The notes below the pieces were generated by a model. That model worked only from the letters and a program-made list of their open reading frames with translations, did no database searches and was not told where the DNA came from. DNA of 64,000 bases from Streptomyces brasiliensis (lineage in GTDB: Bacteria > Actinomycetota > Actinomycetes > Streptomycetales > Streptomycetaceae): assembly GCF_014647875.1 (NCBI RefSeq), contig NZ_BMQA01000036.1, positions 1-64,000 of the forward strand, read 5' to 3'. Positions 43,906-52,472 of the stretch are shown here, one piece after another (position 1 is the stretch's first letter; each line of letters opens with the position of its first letter). Position numbers and translations under genes: made by a program.

Positions 43906-44392
43906 GACGTCGATCTGACGCTCACGCTTCCGGCGGCGACGTCGGTGGTCAGCGGCATCAACGGGATGGCGCACGCCGTCGAGGCCCTCTACGCACAGGA
44001 CCGGGACCCGGTCGCCTTCCTGATGGCCGGCGAAGCGCTCGATTCCCTCGTGCGGTCCCTTCCGATCGTCGCGCGGCGTCCGGACGACGCCGAGGCGCGG
44101 GCGGACGCGTTGTACGGCGCGTGGCCGGCGGGCACGTGCCTCGGCACGGTGGGCATGGCCCTGCACCACGAGGTGTGCCATGTCCTGGGCGGCACGTTCG
44201 GGCTTTCGCACGTCGGAACCCCACGCGGTCGTCCTGCCGCACGTGGTCGCCCACAACGCACCCGCGGCCCCCGAAGCAATGGCGCGCATCGCGCGGGCGC
44301 TGCCGGGTGACGACGCCGCGAGCGGTCTCTTCGACTTCGCCGGGCGGCTCGGCGCCCCCAGAGCACTGCGGGACCCCACGACCGGCCACCCG
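43903..44392 (+). pseudogene. maleylacetate reductase-like fragment with frameshift
   Basis: Internal and C-proximal part of an iron-type alcohol dehydrogenase/maleylacetate reductase: LTLTLPAATSVVSGINGMAH, then AVEALYAQDRDPVAFLMAGE and GMALHHEVCHVLGGTFGLSH. At about 44210 the frame must shift to continue as EPHAVVLPHVVAHNAPAAPE and AMARIARAL. The N-terminal half is missing. The HH/H metal-site residues are still visible, which suggests a fairly recent loss. Maleylacetate reductase acts at the end of chlorinated or hydroxylated aromatic degradation. Confidence 0.7.
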
Positions 44393-44610
44393 GAGTGGGC
44401 GAACCTGACCGAATCCGAGCGGAAACTGATCCCGCTCGTCGTGGACGGCCTCACCAACCGGGCCATCGCCGACCGGCTCTACGTGTCCGTGCACACGGTC
44501 AACACGCACATGAAGCACATCTTCACCAAGCTCGGCATCAACTCCCGGGTCGAACTGACCCGGCCGGCGGTCGAACGCGGCGGAGCCGCCGACGGGGCGG
44601 ACCGAGCAGT
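44393..44610 (+). pseudogene. LuxR-type helix-turn-helix fragment
   Basis: In the same frame as the end of the reductase fragment, the sequence changes abruptly to a LuxR C-terminal DNA-binding domain: ANLTESERKLIPLVVDGLTN, RAIADRLYVSVHTVNTHMKH and IFTKLGINSRVELTR. The rest of a LuxR regulator is absent and no stop occurs before the convergent regulator gene ends at 44612. An abrupt fusion by deletion is the simplest reading. A functional DNA-binding peptide is not excluded. Confidence 0.65.
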
Positions 44611-44611
44611 C

Positions 44612-45610
44612 TCACAGCCAGCCGCGCCGCGCGGCCTGCCAGGCCAGTTGCATGCGGGTGCCCGCTCCGGCGTGTTCCATCATGCGCTGTATGTGGCGCT
44701 GGACCGTGCGGCGGCTGAGGCCCATCTGGGACGCGATCGCCTTGTCGGCGACTCCGGCCACCAGCAGGGACAGCACCTTGCGGTCGGTCGGGGAGAGCGG
44801 CGCGGACGGGTTGGTGTCGTCCGCCTCCAACCTGCCCGTGTCGTCGACGTCCAGGGGGACCGCGTCGTCCCAGTGGCTCTCGAACAGGGCTATCAGGGCG
44901 CTGAGGAGGTTGCTGTCGCGGACCAGGGCAGTGGTCGGTTCGTCGGGGCTGCCGTTGGGGCCGCCGGGCACCAGCGGGAAGATCGCGACCGAGCGGTCCG
45001 CCACGGCCAGGCGGAGCGGGAGATGGGGGACGGAGCGGGCGACCTCACCCGCGCGGACGCCCGCGACCACGTTGTCAACGGCTCCCTCGTCGTCGAAGAA
45101 CGCCTTCTCGTACAGCACGCGGTAGGTGACGCCCCGGGCCAGCGCCTCGAACTCCTCGCGGTTGGTGCCGGACGGCATCGCGACGTACTGCGCCTTGCAG
45201 AACCAGAGCATCTCGTCCCGCGCGTTCGTCTGGATCTGCCGCAGAAGCCGGCGCAGCGCCTCGGCGCCCGTGATGACTTCGAGGAGCTGCCCGGCGTCGT
45301 GCCGCCGCATCGTGTCCTGGTACGTCTCGATGAGCCGCGCCGCCTCCACGCGCGCGAGGTCCAGCGCGTCGGCGCCGCTCTTGATGCGGGGCAGGAGGGC
45401 CACGTCGGGCGGTACGGCACGGAACACGCGCGGCGCGCCGTCGGTGTGGCTGGCCAGGCCCATCGTGGTGAGCGTGTCGAGGACCCGTACGGTCTCGTCG
45501 CGGGACAGGGACGTGCGCTGGACGATGTCGTCGACCGTCGCCCGGCCGGACGTCACGAGGAGCCGGTACACCGACTCCTGCACATGCGAGACCCCAGCTG
45601 CTTCGAGCAT
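44612..45610 (-). CDS. TrmB/LuxR-type two-HTH transcriptional regulator
   Basis: A 332-residue regulator with an N-terminal TrmB-like winged helix (VYRLLVTSGRATVDDIVQRT, then SRDETVRVLDTLTTMGLAS) and a C-terminal LuxR-type helix-turn-helix (LSPTDRKVLSLLVAGVADKA, then IASQMGLSRRTVQRHIQRMM). The middle (about residues 90-250) lacks a recognisable sensor motif. Such proteins are common near secreted proteases in streptomycetes. The neighbouring minus-strand subtilase gene lies upstream and is transcribed in the same direction, but 114 nt separate them. The start is ATG 45610. Confidence 0.9.
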   Translation of the reverse strand: MLEAAGVSHVQESVYRLLVTSGRATVDDIVQRTSLSRDETVRVLDTLTTMGLASHTDGAPRVFRAVPPDVALLPRIKSGADALDLARVEAARLIETYQDTMRRHDAGQLLEVITGAEALRRLLRQIQTNARDEMLWFCKAQYVAMPSGTNREEFEALARGVTYRVLYEKAFFDDEGAVDNVVAGVRAGEVARSVPHLPLRLAVADRSVAIFPLVPGGPNGSPDEPTTALVRDSNLLSALIALFESHWDDAVPLDVDDTGRLEADDTNPSAPLSPTDRKVLSLLVAGVADKAIASQMGLSRRTVQRHIQRMMEHAGAGTRMQLAWQAARRGWL

Positions 45611-45724
45611 CTCGGCCGTCCTCCCCGCCCGCCATGGCCCGGGCGGTTGAAGACGGTACTACAGGGGGAGGCCGACGGGCGGGCGGGCCGGGTACGGCCC
45701 GCCCGCCCACCGGACTTCACCGGA

Positions 45725-48700
45725 TCACGACCGCTGCAGCCAGGCCCGTCGGACCGTCTGCCGGACGCTGTTGCCCGAGCCGTCCTCGGCGGTGACGCGC
45801 AGCGTCACGTACGCGCTGCTACGGCCCTTCGGCAGCCCCTGCACGGAGGCCCGGAAGGAGTCGGCGTCCCGGCCGCGCACGGACGCCGTGTGCCAGGTCT
45901 TCCCGTCGTCGTACGACGTCTCCACCTGGACGTGGAGCCCTCGCGGAGCCGGCAGTCCCTGCTGGGCGCGGACCGACACGTCGAGGCCGTACCCGCCCTC
46001 CTTGCCGACCGTGTTGTGCGCGTCGACCGGGAGTGCGTAGTCGAGTTGGAGGAGGGGGAGCGGCATGGCCTTGTCGGTCCTGGCCGAGCGGAACGACCAC
46101 GACGTCTCGGTGGCCGTGCCGTACGTCCAGCCCGGGAGGTTGCGTGAAGTCGTCAGCTCCAGGCGGTAGTTCGCCGCGGCCGACGGCACCAGGGCGTCCG
46201 TCCAGGCGTTGCCGAGATCCGCGAGCCGGGTGCCGTCGCGGTACAGCGTGGCCGTGGCTGAGTCACCGGCGGGCTCGGCCGCCCGGCCGCCGAAGCCGCC
46301 GACGCCGCCGTCCCCGCTCCCGGCCTCGAGGCGCGACCAGTGGCCCGGCTGCGAGTCCGTGAACTCCGGGATCCGCAGGCGCAGCACGTCGCCGTTGCGC
46401 ACCGTCGGGGTCGCGGTACCGGCCGGGATCGACGGCCGTACGACCGAGCCCTGCCACGTCTCGTGCTCCTGGGCGCCCGCCCGGTAGCTGCGCGGCTCGT
46501 CCCGCATGCCCGCGTTGAGCGGCATGTCGACGTCGAACGTCGTCGTGTGGTGGACGAGGTGCTGCCAGGTCGTGTCGCCGGCGGTGACGTACTCGGTGCG
46601 CTCGAAGCCGGTCGGCACGTAGCGGGTGTACTGCAGCCAGGCCGTCTGCTGGCTCGGCCGCCAGCCGAAGCGCTGCTCGCTCGCCCAGCCCGTGCCGCCG
46701 TTGTCGGCGTACGTGGTGTGCACGACCGTGCTGTTGCGCTCGGACACCGTGTACACGACCTGCTGGGGGATCTGCTGCTTGGCCACCTGCTCGACGTCGT
46801 ACAGGTAGGGGCTGCGGGCCGTGGTGCGGAAGGTCAGCTCGGTGGTCCGGTGGTGGATCCTGTCGAGGAGTGCGGCCCCCGCGCTGTTGCCGATGCGGAT
46901 CGCCGGGACCGCCCAGCGGTCGCCGTCGGGGCTCCAGCGTGTCCACGAGATGTCGGCGAAGTGGACGAGGACGACCGCTCGAACACCGGCCGCCGCGGCC
47001 TGTGCCATCACGTCCTTCTCGTACACGTTCTGCTCGTTGGTCAGCACGGCGACCCGGCCGCGCGCCTTGGTGAAGTCGGGCGCGCTCGCGTCGCCCGCGT
47101 CGACCGCGGTCAGGGTCCGCGCGCCGTCGTCGAGCAGTGGGGACGCCGGCATGTAGTAGGCGTTCAGCTTGCCGTCGGGGGACGTCAGATCGAGGAGCGG
47201 GGCGACGAGCTGCCACCGCGAGACGAACTCGAAGGTGCCGTCGTGGACTCGGGACGTCGGGCTGACGTACAGCCGCTTCGCGAGGTCGAAGTACATCGTG
47301 CCCTGGAGCAGGCTCTGGCCGTCGAGTTCGCGGTACGTCTGGTAGCTGAGGATGCCGCGCTGCTCGGCCGGCTCGGGCGTGCGGATCTGGACCTGACGCG
47401 TGGCGCGGGCGTCCAGGGTGACGGTCGTGTCCTTGGTGACCTTCACCTCGGGCAGCACCACCTCGCGCAGTTCCTGGCCGTCGCTCGCGGTGTCCAGGAA
47501 CGTCTCGTTCAGCTGGTAGGTGCCCTCCTCGACCTCGGCCACCGCCGCGTCGGCGTCCGTGTAGCCGACGAAGCCGTCCGGTCCCCAGATGGTCGGCAGG
47601 GCCTGGATCCGGTTGCCGTCCTTGTCGTACGTCCTCACGGTCAGCCGGTGCACCGGGCCGTGCACCACCAGGCTGAGCGTGGTGTGGACCGAGACCGTGC
47701 CCGCAGCGTCCGTGCCGGTGACGTAGCCGTAGTACTTGCCGCGCCCGGCCTTGGCCGGGTCCACGGTGAGGGGCACCTCGGCCGTGCCGCCCGCGGGAAC
47801 GCGCACCGAGGCGGCGCCCAGCCGCACGGCGTCGGCCGGAGCGGTCTGACCGCCCGCGGTGGCCAGGTGCGCCTGGAGCGTCAGCGTGACGTCCTTGTCC
47901 GAGGAGTTGGAATACGTCAGCGTGCTGGTGCGCGCGGCCGCTCCGGTCTCGAAGGAGCCGAGGGTGAGGCCGCCGGTGGCCGTGACGGGACCGAGGGCCG
48001 CGGCCGGCAGGTCGATGCGTCCGCCGCCCTGCTCGGTCACCAGCTGACCGGTCACCGTGTGCGCGGTACTGACGAGCGCGTCCTTGATCCGCTCGCCGCT
48101 CCAGTCGGGGTGCCGCTGGGCGATCAGCGCCGCCGCACCGGTCACGTGCGGGGTGGCCATCGAGGTGCCGGACGCGGCGGTGTAGTGCTCATCGACCGGG
48201 TCGCCCAGCGTGGTCCCGGCCGCGCGGGCCGCCACGATGCCGACGCCGGGCGCGGTCACGTCGGGCTTGACCGCGTCGTCGCCCAGACGCGGGCCACGGC
48301 TGGAGAAGGGGGCGAGGGAGTCGTCACGGTCCACCGCGCCCACGGTCAGCGCCTCGTCCGCCGCGCCCGGCGAACCGACGGTGCCCGTGCCCGCCTCACC
48401 GCTGTTGCCCGCGGCCACCACGAACAGGGCGCCGCTGCTTTTGCTCAGCTCGTTCAGCGCCAGGCTCATCGGGTCGGTGCCGTCGGTCGCGTCGTCGGAG
48501 CCGAGGCTCATGTTGACGACCTTGGCGCCCTGCGCCGCCGCCCACTCCATGCCGGCGATGACCTGCGACTCGGTGCCGAAGCCGTCGTCGCCCAGCACCT
48601 TGCCGACCAGCAGCTCGGCGGCGGGCGCGACGCCCTTGCGGCTGCCCGCGGAGGCGGCGCCGGTGCCACCGACGATCGACGCGACGTGCGTACCGTGCCC

Positions 48701-49495
48701 GAACACGTCACCCGTGCCCGAGCTGTCGGTGAAGTCCTTCGCCTCGGCGATCCGGCCGGCGAGGTCGGGGTGCGTCTGGTCGACGCCCGTGTCGAGGACC
48801 GCCACCTTGACGCCCTCGCCGCGGTAGCCCTTCTCCCAGACATCCGGCGCGCCGATCTGCGCGGTGCTGCGGTCGAGCGCCGCGTCCACCCGGCCGTCCA
48901 GCCACACGCGCGGGGTGGCGGAGAGCGAGGAGGCCTTGAACTGCCCGTCCGCCGGGGCGAGTTCCTTCCAGAAGCGGCCGAGGTCCTGCGGCGCGACCCG
49001 TAGGGCCCGCGCGTCGATGCTGCCGAGCGTGCGGACCGGGGAGCCGTCACCGGCCAGTGCCGTCAGGGCGTTGACCTCCCTGGCCGAGGCGCTGCCCGTC
49101 CGGCCCACGATCAGGGGCAGCGCGTCGGTGTGGGCCTCGTCGTAGCGCTGTGCCAGCAGAGCGGTCACGTCGAACAGCGCCCGGTCCACCTGCCCGGCCG
49201 CGACCAGCGGTGCCGCGTCGGACGGCAGCACCGTCACATGTCCGTTCCGCTCGACCGTCCTGAACACGATGCCCCTGCGTCCCGGCCCGGGTTCCACGGC
49301 GGCCAGCTGGCGGCCGTCGGACTCCCTGGTCACGGTCACTCGGTCACCGGTGATCAGCCGCACCGTCGCCGGGCTGCCGGCGGGGGCGGCCTCGGCACCG
49401 CCCGCGGCAGCCGGGCGGGCGGACACGGGTGCCACGGCCGCCGCCGTGAGCGCGAGGCCCGTGGATATGGCCGCCAACAGGCGTCTACGTCTCAT
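45725..49495 (-). CDS. large secreted subtilisin-family serine protease (S8)
   Basis: A 1256-residue exported protease. Signal peptide from RRRRLLAAI to about residue 30, then a propeptide region (to about 215). The S8 catalytic residues are all present: Asp235 in VAVLDTGVD, His267 in FGHGTHVAS, oxyanion Asn364 in AAGNSG and Ser445 in SGTSMATPH. About 780 further residues of beta-rich sequence follow. I see no LPXTG or membrane anchor at the C-terminus (ends RRAWLQRS). Many streptomycetes have proteins with this layout. Starts at ATG 49495, and the longer frame upstream is discarded as non-coding. It ends 114 nt from the regulator gene. Confidence 0.94.
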   Translation of the reverse strand: MRRRRLLAAISTGLALTAAAVAPVSARPAAAGGAEAAPAGSPATVRLITGDRVTVTRESDGRQLAAVEPGPGRRGIVFRTVERNGHVTVLPSDAAPLVAAGQVDRALFDVTALLAQRYDEAHTDALPLIVGRTGSASAREVNALTALAGDGSPVRTLGSIDARALRVAPQDLGRFWKELAPADGQFKASSLSATPRVWLDGRVDAALDRSTAQIGAPDVWEKGYRGEGVKVAVLDTGVDQTHPDLAGRIAEAKDFTDSSGTGDVFGHGTHVASIVGGTGAASAGSRKGVAPAAELLVGKVLGDDGFGTESQVIAGMEWAAAQGAKVVNMSLGSDDATDGTDPMSLALNELSKSSGALFVVAAGNSGEAGTGTVGSPGAADEALTVGAVDRDDSLAPFSSRGPRLGDDAVKPDVTAPGVGIVAARAAGTTLGDPVDEHYTAASGTSMATPHVTGAAALIAQRHPDWSGERIKDALVSTAHTVTGQLVTEQGGGRIDLPAAALGPVTATGGLTLGSFETGAAARTSTLTYSNSSDKDVTLTLQAHLATAGGQTAPADAVRLGAASVRVPAGGTAEVPLTVDPAKAGRGKYYGYVTGTDAAGTVSVHTTLSLVVHGPVHRLTVRTYDKDGNRIQALPTIWGPDGFVGYTDADAAVAEVEEGTYQLNETFLDTASDGQELREVVLPEVKVTKDTTVTLDARATRQVQIRTPEPAEQRGILSYQTYRELDGQSLLQGTMYFDLAKRLYVSPTSRVHDGTFEFVSRWQLVAPLLDLTSPDGKLNAYYMPASPLLDDGARTLTAVDAGDASAPDFTKARGRVAVLTNEQNVYEKDVMAQAAAAGVRAVVLVHFADISWTRWSPDGDRWAVPAIRIGNSAGAALLDRIHHRTTELTFRTTARSPYLYDVEQVAKQQIPQQVVYTVSERNSTVVHTTYADNGGTGWASEQRFGWRPSQQTAWLQYTRYVPTGFERTEYVTAGDTTWQHLVHHTTTFDVDMPLNAGMRDEPRSYRAGAQEHETWQGSVVRPSIPAGTATPTVRNGDVLRLRIPEFTDSQPGHWSRLEAGSGDGGVGGFGGRAAEPAGDSATATLYRDGTRLADLGNAWTDALVPSAAANYRLELTTSRNLPGWTYGTATETSWSFRSARTDKAMPLPLLQLDYALPVDAHNTVGKEGGYGLDVSVRAQQGLPAPRGLHVQVETSYDDGKTWHTASVRGRDADSFRASVQGLPKGRSSAYVTLRVTAEDGSGNSVRQTVRRAWLQRS

Positions 49496-49530
49496 CAGTC
49501 CCGTGCCTTCTCTCGTTCGCGGGGTGCAGT

Positions 49531-49846
49531 TCACACGTTCGACAGAATCCGGTGACCGTGATCCGGGTGCCAGGGATTCCCGTGGCACAGGTGGGACATG
49601 TCGCAACGGCGACAGCCGTCCTGCCGATTCCAGGAGCACGGCGGGACGGAACGGGCTTCGCCCGGCGGCTGGTCGGCGTTGGGACAGAAGACCGGCGGCC
49701 GGTCGCCGGCCGCCGGGACAGTCCGGCCGCCTCCAGGTCCAGCAGATACGGCGGCAACACGAGCCCCTGCTCGTCCCGCTCGTCGACGAGCCCCGCCAGA
49801 GCGGTCCCCTGCGGACCACCGGTGCGCGCGCTGCCCGGGACGTCAA
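49531..49846 (-). pseudogene. possible frameshifted cysteine-rich small gene
   Basis: From a TTG at 49846 preceded by AAGGAAG, one frame reads LTSRAARTGGPQGTALAGLV and DEQGLVLPPYLLDLEAAGL. A second frame then reads TVPAAGDRPPVFCPNADQPP, PCSWNRQDGCRRCDMSHLCH and GNPWHPDHGHRILSNV to a stop at 49531. Both have coding-like third positions, and the second has six cysteines and several histidines, as a metal-binding domain would. One frameshift near 49730 would join them. It lies just upstream of the subtilase on the same strand. No family recognised. Confidence 0.35.
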
Positions 49847-49898
49847 CTTCCTTACATGCGCAGTCTCCACGGTGTCCACCCCGCCCCGGCCACCACTT

Positions 49899-49927
49899 TT
49901 GAACATGTTCAATTCCAGGCGTACGCT
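49899..49927 (+). promoter_or_regulatory. promoter with 14-bp palindromic operator
   Basis: TTGAACATGTTCAA (49899-49912) is a perfect palindrome. Its first half TTGAAC serves as a -35 with an exact 17-nt spacer to TACGCT (49922-49927), and the ATG at 49934 follows six bases later, so the mRNA is probably leaderless. A repressor bound to the palindrome would block the -35 region. Confidence 0.6.
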
Positions 49928-49933
49928 CCTGCC

Positions 49934-50458
49934 ATGAGCGACAGAGCCGCCCTCCTCAAAGGCATCCGCGTCTGGCTGGTCTTCTTCGTCGTGTGTCTGG
50001 TCCTCAGCGGCGCCACCGCGTTCCCGCTCGTGCACGAACTCCGCTGGACGGAGGACGTGTTGAGGTCCCTGTGCGTGCCGGACCACCTGCCGGCCCTGAT
50101 GGCCTGGATCACCCGCGTGAGACAGGGCCTGGACGCCGCCGACACCCAGTACCCCTTCGTCCTCTACGGCACGGACTGGCTGGCGTTCGCCCACCTCGTC
50201 ATCGCGATCGCCTTCTACGGCCCCTACCGCGACCCCGTCCGCAACATCTGGGTCGTCGAGTTCGCGATGATCGCCTGTGCAGGCATCATCCCGCTCGCCC
50301 TGGTCTGGGGCCCGATTCGCGACATCCCGTTCTGGTGGACCCTGATCGACATGTCCTTCGGGGTGTTCGGCGTGATCCCGCTGTACGTCGTACGCAAGAA
50401 GATCAAGCGGCTGGAGGCGCTGACCGGGACGGCGCCCGCGACCACCGCCGCTCAGTGA
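49934..50458 (+). CDS. four-helix integral membrane protein
   Basis: A 174-residue protein with four predicted membrane helices: WLVFFVVCLVLSGATAFPLV near the start, WLAFAHLVIAIAFYG near 80, VEFAMIACAGIIPLALVWG near 112 and FWWTLIDMSFGVFGVIPLYV near 138. The C-terminus is basic (RKKIKRLE). No transporter or enzyme signature. It is transcribed from a promoter with a palindromic operator and ends convergently with the HxlR gene, overlapping it by seven bases. Function unknown. Confidence 0.85.
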   Translation: MSDRAALLKGIRVWLVFFVVCLVLSGATAFPLVHELRWTEDVLRSLCVPDHLPALMAWITRVRQGLDAADTQYPFVLYGTDWLAFAHLVIAIAFYGPYRDPVRNIWVVEFAMIACAGIIPLALVWGPIRDIPFWWTLIDMSFGVFGVIPLYVVRKKIKRLEALTGTAPATTAAQ

Positions 50459-50811
50459 TCGCGGATGTAACGGTCCTGGGCCGCCATCACCTCGTCACCG
50501 TGCTCGAACGCCCAGGCGCCGAAGGTGTCGAGCGGGACGAGCAACGTCCGCCCCAGGCCGGTGAGTTCGTACTCCACGCGGGGCGGCGAACCGCCGTACA
50601 CCCGGCGTGCGACCAGTCCGTCGAACTCCAGCCGCCGCAGTGTCTCGGTCAGCACTTTCTGACTGATCCCGCCGATGTGCTCACGCAGGATGCCATGGCG
50701 TCTGGGACCGTCCTTCAATGCCCACAGCACCACGCAGTTCCAGGTGTTGGCGAGCAGGTCGAAGGCGAGCCGGGCGCGGCAGTCGGCGAGGAACACGGGG
50801 TCGCTGGTCAC
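50452..50811 (-). CDS. HxlR family transcriptional regulator
   Basis: A 119-residue winged-helix regulator of the HxlR/DUF24 group: FLADCRARLAFDLLANTWNC, GPRRHGILREHIGGISQKVL, TETLRRLEFDGLVARRVYGG and PRVEYELTGLGRTLL. An early cysteine (residue 11) is in a position used for redox or quinone/aldehyde sensing in other family members. GTG 50811 gives a standard start. It is divergent from the oxidoreductase gene with 70 nt between starts and likely regulates it, a common HxlR arrangement. Confidence 0.9.
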   Translation of the reverse strand: MTSDPVFLADCRARLAFDLLANTWNCVVLWALKDGPRRHGILREHIGGISQKVLTETLRRLEFDGLVARRVYGGSPPRVEYELTGLGRTLLVPLDTFGAWAFEHGDEVMAAQDRYIRDH

Positions 50812-50881
50812 GTACCGAATGGTGCCCGAGCGGACGCCTACTGTCGTCGGAGTTCGAACGGCCGGACCATTGGGAGGACTT

Positions 50882-51487
50882 GTGCGCATCGGAATTCTTG
50901 GCACGGGCGGAATGTCGGACGCGCTCGGCACGGCGTGGCGCCGGGCGGGGCACGAGGTCCTCGCCGGCAGCCGCTCGTCCGGCGGGTTGCGTGAGGCGGC
51001 GGCGTTCGGCACGGACGCGGTGCTGCTGGCGGTTCCCTACCCGGCCGTCGTCGAGGTGGTCACCGGGCTCGCGGCAGAGCTGCGCGGGCGGGTGCTGATC
51101 GACTGCACCAACCCGGTCGGACCCGGCTTCGCACTCCTCACGTCGGGCGGCCCCTCCGCGGCCGAGCGCATCGCGGCCGCCGCGCGCACCGCCCACGTGG
51201 TCAAGGCCTTCAACCTCTGCCACGAGGACGTCTGGCGGCTGACCCCGCCCGTCTTCGCCGGCCGCCCGCTCGCGGTACCCGTGTGCGGTGACGACGCGGA
51301 CGCGGTGCAGGCCGTACGCCGTCTCGTCCGCGACCTCGGCTGCACACCGCTGGCCGCCGGGGGCCTCGACCGCGCCGGCCTGCTGGAGGCGACGGCGGCA
51401 CTGCTGATCGGTTTGTGGGTCGGGGAGGGCGCGGACGCACAGGCGATCGCGCCGCCCCTGGAGTTCTCGGGGCCGAGAGCCGCCTGA
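50882..51487 (+). CDS. NADPH-F420 reductase-like / NADP-binding oxidoreductase
   Basis: A 201-residue Rossmann protein. It starts VRIGILGTGGMSDALGTAWR (dinucleotide-binding GxGxxS-like turn), then GHEVLAGSRSSGG, TDAVLLAVPYPAVVEVV and DCTNPVGPGF. These features match the F420H2:NADP oxidoreductase-like group, which also includes enzymes acting on other substrates. GTG 50882 follows GGGAGGA. TACTGT at 50839-50844 is a possible -10. Its stop codon lies inside the left arm of the inverted-repeat element that follows. Confidence 0.85.
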   Translation: MRIGILGTGGMSDALGTAWRRAGHEVLAGSRSSGGLREAAAFGTDAVLLAVPYPAVVEVVTGLAAELRGRVLIDCTNPVGPGFALLTSGGPSAAERIAAAARTAHVVKAFNLCHEDVWRLTPPVFAGRPLAVPVCGDDADAVQAVRRLVRDLGCTPLAAGGLDRAGLLEATAALLIGLWVGEGADAQAIAPPLEFSGPRAA

Positions 51488-51781
51488 GAGTCGTCACGTA
51501 ATTGCGAAAGTGTCCGATAGTCGGACGACGGTCGCCGTAGGATCTCTCCGGGGCTGCAAGAGGCCCCGTCGAGTCAACCGCGATGCCACGGCACACCTTC
51601 GGGCTGCCGGCCGCGGCAGCTGCTCCACTTGCGGTGACAGCAGCCTCTGCCCGGCACATCCGACAGGGAAGCAGCACAACCCCGGACGAGACCCGACCCG
51701 CGACCACGCGGCACAAGGCCCACGCCGGAGCGTTCTGCCCCACCATCGGACGTCACGTGAATTACGTGATGACTCTCAGGC
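51482..51781. mobile_element. MITE-like element with 37-bp inverted ends
   Basis: The left arm (51482-51518) and the reverse complement of the right arm (51745-51781) match at 28 of 37 positions, including 21 of the outer 22 (GCCTGAGAGTC, then one mismatch, then TCACGTAATT) and the inner GTCCGAT. The 226-bp interior has no convincing gene. It contains GTCCGATAGTCGGAC (51512-51526), TAGGAT (51538-51543) and a GGGGC/GCCCC hairpin near 51551. The stop codons of both flanking convergent genes lie inside the arms. No target duplication was found. The mobile origin is inferred. Confidence 0.5.
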
Positions 51782-52468
51782 CTTGCGCAGCGCGCAGAGC
51801 GTGTCGATGCGGTTCGTGGTGATCGAGTCGACGCCCAGGTCGATCAGGCGGCGCATCGAGCGGCGCGTGTCCGGGGTCCAGACGGACAGCAGCTGACCGC
51901 CGAGGTGAACCCGTTCGGCGAGGACCCGGTCCACCAGGGAGAAGCGGTAGTTGAGCCAGCGCGGCCGCACCGCCTCCAGCACGGCAGGGCGCGGCGGCGC
52001 CAGCGTCGTCCAGGTCAGGGCGATCTCGGCGGACGGGTCGGCCGCGCGGACGGCGAGCATCGCCTCGGCGCCGGCGCAGTAGTAGACGCGGTCCGCGGCA
52101 CCGCACTGCTCGATCGTGTCGACGATCGTCCGGGCGGTGCGCCGGTCGACCCGCCCGGGCAGGTCGACCATCGCCCGGGCGCCGTCCGTCGCGGCGAGCG
52201 CCTCCGCCAGCGTCGGCACCCCGCCCTCCGTGAGCCCACGCACCTCGTCGGCGGACAGGGAGCGCAGCGGCCGGTCCTGCTCCCACAGCCGCTTCAGCGT
52301 CTCGTCGTGGAGCAGCACGGGTACGCCGTCACGGGTGAGCCGTACGTCGAACTCCACCGCGTCCGCGCCCCGGTCGAGCGCGGACCGCAGTGAGTCGATC
52401 GTGTTCTCGCGGAAAAGGTAGGGGTCGCCGCGGTGGGCCACGGCGGTCACGGTCTGCATGGTGCCCAT
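51776..52468 (-). CDS. glycerophosphodiester phosphodiesterase
   Basis: A 230-residue TIM-barrel enzyme hydrolysing glycerophosphodiesters to glycerol-3-phosphate. The catalytic start AHRGDPYLFRENTIDSL and the metal-site block AVEFDVRLTRDGVPVLLHD are intact. The end DSITTNRIDTLCAL is typical. No signal peptide, so cytoplasmic. Two starts are close (52468 and 52459). It lies four bases after the adenosine deaminase stop and is probably cotranscribed with it. Its stop lies in the right arm of the inverted-repeat element. Confidence 0.93.
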   Translation of the reverse strand: MGTMQTVTAVAHRGDPYLFRENTIDSLRSALDRGADAVEFDVRLTRDGVPVLLHDETLKRLWEQDRPLRSLSADEVRGLTEGGVPTLAEALAATDGARAMVDLPGRVDRRTARTIVDTIEQCGAADRVYYCAGAEAMLAVRAADPSAEIALTWTTLAPPRPAVLEAVRPRWLNYRFSLVDRVLAERVHLGGQLLSVWTPDTRRSMRRLIDLGVDSITTNRIDTLCALRKA

Positions 52469-52472
52469 GCTC

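Noticed and set aside
44180..46147. Long plus-strand frame across the regulator and subtilase ends
   Set aside because: Only its first 430 nt code for recognisable fragments. The rest is the shadow of minus-strand genes.
49899..49912. TTGAACATGTTCAA as a LexA/SOS box
   Set aside because: The actinobacterial SOS box needs GAAC-N4-GTTC. Here the half sites are separated by only two bases.
45725..50194. Subtilase as a 1489-residue protein starting at 50194
   Set aside because: The first 233 codons overlap a membrane protein gene and a promoter and carry no signal peptide. ATG 49495 starts a normal signal sequence.
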